NCBI RefSeq assembly: GCF_038066715.1 | Contig: NZ_JBBUKT010000013.1 | Location: forward strand, 124,001-188,000 | Length of the DNA stretch: 64,000 bases | DNA from: Luteolibacter sp. Y139 | GTDB lineage: Bacteria; Verrucomicrobiota; Verrucomicrobiia; Verrucomicrobiales; Akkermansiaceae | Direction of reading: 5' to 3' | Part shown: in pieces, positions 60,423-64,000 of the stretch | How positions within the stretch are numbered: position 1 is the stretch's first letter | How the letters are laid out: each line of letters opens with the position of its first letter | The notes under the pieces: generated by a model | What the model was told of the DNA's origin: nothing | The model's input: only the letters and a program-made list of their open reading frames with translations | The model's database searches: none | Position numbers and translations under genes: made by a program

Positions 60423-63400
60423 TCACTCGCCCGCTGTCTCCAGTATCGCCTCCGCGGTGATCCGCGGAACGAGACGGGCCGGCGTCTTTTTGGGGAAGGA
60501 ATATTCCAGCTTGAGATCCATGTTGCCGAATGCGCCCAGAGCTTGATCCACCACGATCACATAGCTTCCATCGGGAAGCAGCTCGCTGTTGGCGTTCCGG
60601 ATCTCAACTCCCTGCGGAAGCCCACTAACAATCACGCGGAAGCTCGTGTAGGTGATGCCCGCCGCATTCCTCACGCGAATGACCTGTTCGCGCAGCCCCG
60701 TCTTGCGATTCAGCACGGTCTGCGGCTTCAGCAGGATCGTGCGCAGCGGAGTCAGCGCCTCGGATTTCAGGGAAGTGACGAACTCGCTCTCATCGATATC
60801 GTCGCTCGGGATCACCAGTTCCCCAGTCCACACTCCAGCCCGCGAAAGATCACTCGTGACCTCGATCGTGGCTTGATCGCCAGGAGCCAGCTGACTCGCG
60901 GAAAGCGCCCCGGCAATGAAGCCCTGGGGTACGACGGGCTCCCCAAGCCTCAGCCAATCATTGCCGCGATTCGTGATCGTGAAAGTGCGGCGAAGGGGCG
61001 GCACCCCTTGGATCTGTCCGCCAAAGTTGATCTCATCACCGCTACCGCTGATGAGGGAATTCTCACCCTCCGCGACATCGATTTCTCCTTCGAGGAAGAC
61101 CTGGCGAATCGACTGCACCAGACCGCCGGCGTCCCCACCACCGGACGAAGGCACACGACCCTCCGCTCGAATCCAAACCGGCGTCTTGGACGGCAGACTG
61201 TACTTTTCCCACTCCCATCGCCCATGGACCCAGCGCCCCTCGCTCGCGGTCCCATAGGTCGTCCCATTGGTGGATGAGGAGAACCAAACGCGCTCGACTT
61301 CCGGAGCGCTACCCGAGCGCTGCCACGCGATCCTCGACCAGCTTTCCCCGGCACCAAGCCCGAGCTCTTGGGAAGCAGGCACCACGGTGGAAAGCCGCGC
61401 CAATCCAAGGCGGGATCCCTTCGTGGAAGTGAATCCACCCCAGAAGAGGAACTTGCCATCAGTTTGCACCAGCCCCGCACGCCCCAGGCCGGGCGGGCTC
61501 AAGGCAGTCACCGGCACATTGTTCCTGGAACGGAAGTCAGGACCCACGTGGACAAATCCATCCGGCGTCGACCAACCCGAACCCCCACTGCGATAGGTGG
61601 TAAATGCGCCCAGCACCAGCATGCTGCCATCTGCTTGCACGCTCACGCTGCGCACCTCTCCATTGAAGGAAGGGCTGAAGGACTCGGGTTTTCCGTTGAG
61701 CCCGAGCCGGACCATATTCGCCTCGCCGCCCAGAGGCCTCAGACCCCAGACCAATGTTTTGCCATCAGGAAGACGGCACAGTCCGTTCACTTTCCCTCCG
61801 TTCTCCGACTGATAGCTGGCCACGATATTGCCTTTGACGTCGTAGCGTCTCAAAAACGCTCGGGCGGGTGTTTCGCCCACCGCCGGGATGCCCCCGCCAA
61901 TTGTCAGCTCCCCGCTCGGCGAAGTCAGAAACTCGGTCGGAGCCCCCTCCAGCACTGGAATGGAGTTCTGGTCGGAGCCTCCGGTGCTGCTCACCCGGCC
62001 AATCATCGACCTTGGCACTTGGTTGATGTGGGTGAAGTTCCCTCCCAGCAGGAGCCGGTCGTTCGCTTGGTCCGCGATGGCGTTCACCACCAGGGGTGCC
62101 GGCCCGGAGAAAGATGTCTTGAAGCTCTGGTCCAGCAGACCGCTCGACTGCAGCCGGACAATCCCCGGATGTGAGCTTGATTCCATGTATCCAAAAACAA
62201 ACAGCCTCTGGTCACGCAGCACCTGGATCCCTGTAAGGCCGGTTCCAAGCGACGGATTCTTGAAGGTCGTATCGAGGACAACATTCGAGTCGGTCCTGAC
62301 CAAGGGAGGGACGGTAGAAGCGCCTAACCGGGTGAACGGCCCCGTGAAAAGCAGCTTCTCGTCCGGCAGTTGCACCGCGGTGGCGATGCTCCCCGTCACT
62401 CCGGTTCTCGAACCCACCGAGGTGTCCGCGCGCATGTTGCTGTCCAGCCGTGCCAACCCATAGCTGGGTCGATTGTCCGCTACGTCAAACGAGCCACCCA
62501 CCAGGATTCGCCCGTCACTTTGCGGCATGCAGCAAGTCACCTCACCGGTGATAAAAGGATCAGTCTTTTCAACCTGCAGCTCGGCGGAAAGGCGGAGGAA
62601 AACTCCATTTTTCGAGCTCGCAAGGGACCCGAAGCGACCTCCTGCCAGAACCCTCCCATCCGCCTGGATACTGATCGTGCTCACGCGCTCGTCGAGGCCT
62701 TCCAAGGTTTGGGTGAAGTCTCCCTGCCGGTTCAAGCGGGCAAGCTTCGCCGCCGGATGCGCCGAGACATTCAGGAAATCCCCGCCGATCACGATATGGC
62801 TGCTGGCTTGCACGCCGATCGCATGCACCTCCCCATCCGCCGATCCGAGGAAGCGGGTATCGAGCACTCCGCTGGGGTAAAGCCGCGCCAGATTCGCCAC
62901 CGCCTGCTTCCCGGCCATGTCGAAAAGTCCGCCCAGCACGATCTTCCCATCGGGTTGCCGGGCCATCGCGTTCACCGCGACGCCTTCCTCCCCTTCCAGT
63001 TTGGCATCGAACGCAGGATCCACCTCCCCGTTCATCAAAAGCCTCACCACTCCGGCCCTTCGCTGGCCGTTGACGCGGATGAAATTGCCGCCGACCAGCA
63101 CGCCATCACCATCAGCCAAAAGGCATCGCACCTCTCCGTCGAACTTGGGCGCGAATTCGAAGTCCAGCCGGGCACCATCGCTTTCCACCACTCGGGCCAA
63201 GCCAGCCCGCACCTCGCCGGAGACCTCGGTGAATGCCCCACCGATCAGCAGCGAATTATCCGCACCAGGCAACAGGCAAAGAACCGCCCCGTTTGTCTCG
63301 ATAACCGGTCCTTTCGCCGTGACTCCGTCCCATTGAAGACACGCAAGATTCTGGACCGCGGTCGTGTTCACTTGTGTGATTTGACCGCCGATCCACAACT

Positions 63401-63548
63401 TTCCGTTCGGCGTGGCGGTCACGCATCGGACCGCCCCCGTCACCTTGGGAAGAAACCCATCCTCCGTGGTTTGAGCCGAAGAATGCATTCCCGTCACGAT
63501 CAGCAGTGCGGGGAGGAGGGGACAAAAGGAACGCAATGCGGTTCTCAT
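60423..63548 (-). CDS. delta-60 repeat surface protein, about 1041 aa
   Basis: From ATG 63548 with signal peptide MRTALRSFCPLLPALLIVTG. About ten or more delta-60-type repeats (MARQPDGKIVLGGLFDMAGK; ISIQADGRVLAGGRFGSLAS; SVQADGSMLVLGAFTTYRSG) occupy the first 700 residues, followed by a choice-of-anchor D domain (FTITNRGNDWLRLGEPVVPQ) and a C-terminal KTGLREQVIRVRNAAGITYT domain resembling the downstream protein. Tandem duplication is evident. Function probably in surface display; ligands unknown. Confidence 0.88.
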   Translation of the reverse strand: MRTALRSFCPLLPALLIVTGMHSSAQTTEDGFLPKVTGAVRCVTATPNGKLWIGGQITQVNTTAVQNLACLQWDGVTAKGPVIETNGAVLCLLPGADNSLLIGGAFTEVSGEVRAGLARVVESDGARLDFEFAPKFDGEVRCLLADGDGVLVGGNFIRVNGQRRAGVVRLLMNGEVDPAFDAKLEGEEGVAVNAMARQPDGKIVLGGLFDMAGKQAVANLARLYPSGVLDTRFLGSADGEVHAIGVQASSHIVIGGDFLNVSAHPAAKLARLNRQGDFTQTLEGLDERVSTISIQADGRVLAGGRFGSLASSKNGVFLRLSAELQVEKTDPFITGEVTCCMPQSDGRILVGGSFDVADNRPSYGLARLDSNMRADTSVGSRTGVTGSIATAVQLPDEKLLFTGPFTRLGASTVPPLVRTDSNVVLDTTFKNPSLGTGLTGIQVLRDQRLFVFGYMESSSHPGIVRLQSSGLLDQSFKTSFSGPAPLVVNAIADQANDRLLLGGNFTHINQVPRSMIGRVSSTGGSDQNSIPVLEGAPTEFLTSPSGELTIGGGIPAVGETPARAFLRRYDVKGNIVASYQSENGGKVNGLCRLPDGKTLVWGLRPLGGEANMVRLGLNGKPESFSPSFNGEVRSVSVQADGSMLVLGAFTTYRSGGSGWSTPDGFVHVGPDFRSRNNVPVTALSPPGLGRAGLVQTDGKFLFWGGFTSTKGSRLGLARLSTVVPASQELGLGAGESWSRIAWQRSGSAPEVERVWFSSSTNGTTYGTASEGRWVHGRWEWEKYSLPSKTPVWIRAEGRVPSSGGGDAGGLVQSIRQVFLEGEIDVAEGENSLISGSGDEINFGGQIQGVPPLRRTFTITNRGNDWLRLGEPVVPQGFIAGALSASQLAPGDQATIEVTSDLSRAGVWTGELVIPSDDIDESEFVTSLKSEALTPLRTILLKPQTVLNRKTGLREQVIRVRNAAGITYTSFRVIVSGLPQGVEIRNANSELLPDGSYVIVVDQALGAFGNMDLKLEYSFPKKTPARLVPRITAEAILETAGE

Positions 63549-63620
63549 GTAACCACAAAGTATTCTCAAAACGCTTTTGGCAAGCGTGAAGATGAATATT
63601 AGGCATTTTTGTCCGACAAC

Positions 63621-64000
63621 TTAATGAAAATGAATCGTCCCCTGATTCAGCACGGACAGATTCTCCCACGACAGAGAAGTCGCCAGAACTCGATCGAGAT
63701 AGCGTTTCGAGGTGGCGATCGAGTCATGCAGATCCCCGCCCAGCGCCAGATTCGCCGCGATCGCAGCGGACAAGGTGCAGCCGGTTCCATGGGACGCCGC
63801 ACCATCGATCCGCGGCGAGCGGAACCACGTCGGCAGATCATTCTCTACCAGCAGGTCGGCGCACACCGGTCCACCGAGGTGCCCCCCTTTCAGCAGCACC
63901 GCACACCCATGCCGGGCAGACAGCTCGTGCGCCGCGCGTTCCATCGTCTGCTCGTCGCGTGCCGAGGCACCCCACAAAACCTCCGCCTCATCCAGATTCG
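63621..64000 (-). CDS. thiD: hydroxymethylpyrimidine/phosphomethylpyrimidine kinase, C-terminal part
   Basis: The gene enters from beyond the right edge; 126 C-terminal residues are visible, running from NLDEAEVLWGASARDEQTME. ThiD/ribokinase-family features: GCAVLLKGGHLGG, the catalytic region DGAASHGTGCTLSAAIAANL with the anion hole and Asp/Gly residues, ALGGDLHDSIATSKRYLDRV. Phosphorylates HMP and HMP-P for thiamine synthesis. The stop is at 63621. Confidence 0.9.
   Translation of the reverse strand, partial: NLDEAEVLWGASARDEQTMERAAHELSARHGCAVLLKGGHLGGPVCADLLVENDLPTWFRSPRIDGAASHGTGCTLSAAIAANLALGGDLHDSIATSKRYLDRVLATSLSWENLSVLNQGTIHFH

Overview
The window is 64 kb of GC-rich, densely packed DNA from a free-living heterotroph that is most likely a member of Verrucomicrobiota (Verrucomicrobiales, Luteolibacter/Haloferula-like). 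This is an inference from protein style: giant autotransporter-associated beta-strand and delta-60 repeat surface proteins, a Ca-binding (DxDxDG) tail before a C-terminal domain, CotH, heme-binding/sorbosone-dehydrogenase fusions, Tat-exported Gfo/Idh/MocA proteins, and many genes lacking an obvious Shine-Dalgarno sequence. No rRNA, tRNA, CRISPR array, transposase or integrase was seen.

Layout. 0-5 kb: a leftward set of small proteins behind a 1239-residue repeat surface protein. 5-7.5 kb: an ArsR/SRPBCC pair whose operator covers the start codon, then a small leftward array that looks like integron gene cassettes (two attC-like sites, an orphan ORF and a VapBC-like pair) without an integrase. 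7.6-18.6 kb: core genes dnaX, ebfC, prmA and an aspartate aminotransferase, interleaved with an exported three-gene operon (Gfo/Idh/MocA, cytochrome c-sorbosone dehydrogenase, serine protease) and a divergent Tat-exported SorAB-type sulfite dehydrogenase. 18.7-31 kb: CotH, homoserine dehydrogenase, a lysine-rich H1-like protein, an OmpA/TonB-like envelope protein, a HAD phosphatase, TRIC channel, glpK-glpD, gluQ and cyclophilin. 31.4-34.8 kb: a four-gene cluster of exported proteins of unknown function, bracketed by two paralogs and each paralog preceded by a perfect hairpin. 34.8-44.5 kb: exported cytochrome, ABC-F ATPase, MBL/beta-CASP RNase, a TPS-like beta-helix protein divergent from a sigma-like and an anti-sigma-like gene, a DUF2167 protein and pcm. 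44.6-50 kb: aguB, then a run of hypothetical genes including a zinc-ribbon membrane protein with five exact-period 49-residue repeats, and a decayed methyltransferase fragment. 50-57.7 kb: methyltransferase, recR, bcp, rpsU, cstA, coaD. 57.7-63.6 kb: tandem delta-60 repeat surface proteins, then the end of thiD.

How the genes work together. Replication/recombination functions (dnaX, ebfC, recR) are split between two sites. Glycerol is used through glpK-glpD. Sulfite is probably oxidised in the periplasm by SorAB. Much of the rest is an outer-surface repertoire. Intergenic spaces repeatedly carry short palindromic elements, several of which recur in the window.

The best candidates for undescribed biology are the 31.4-34.8 kb exported quartet, the 49-residue repeat protein at 47.5 kb, the integrase-less cassette array at 6.4-7.5 kb, and the TPS-like protein with its sigma/anti-sigma pair at 40-42.8 kb.
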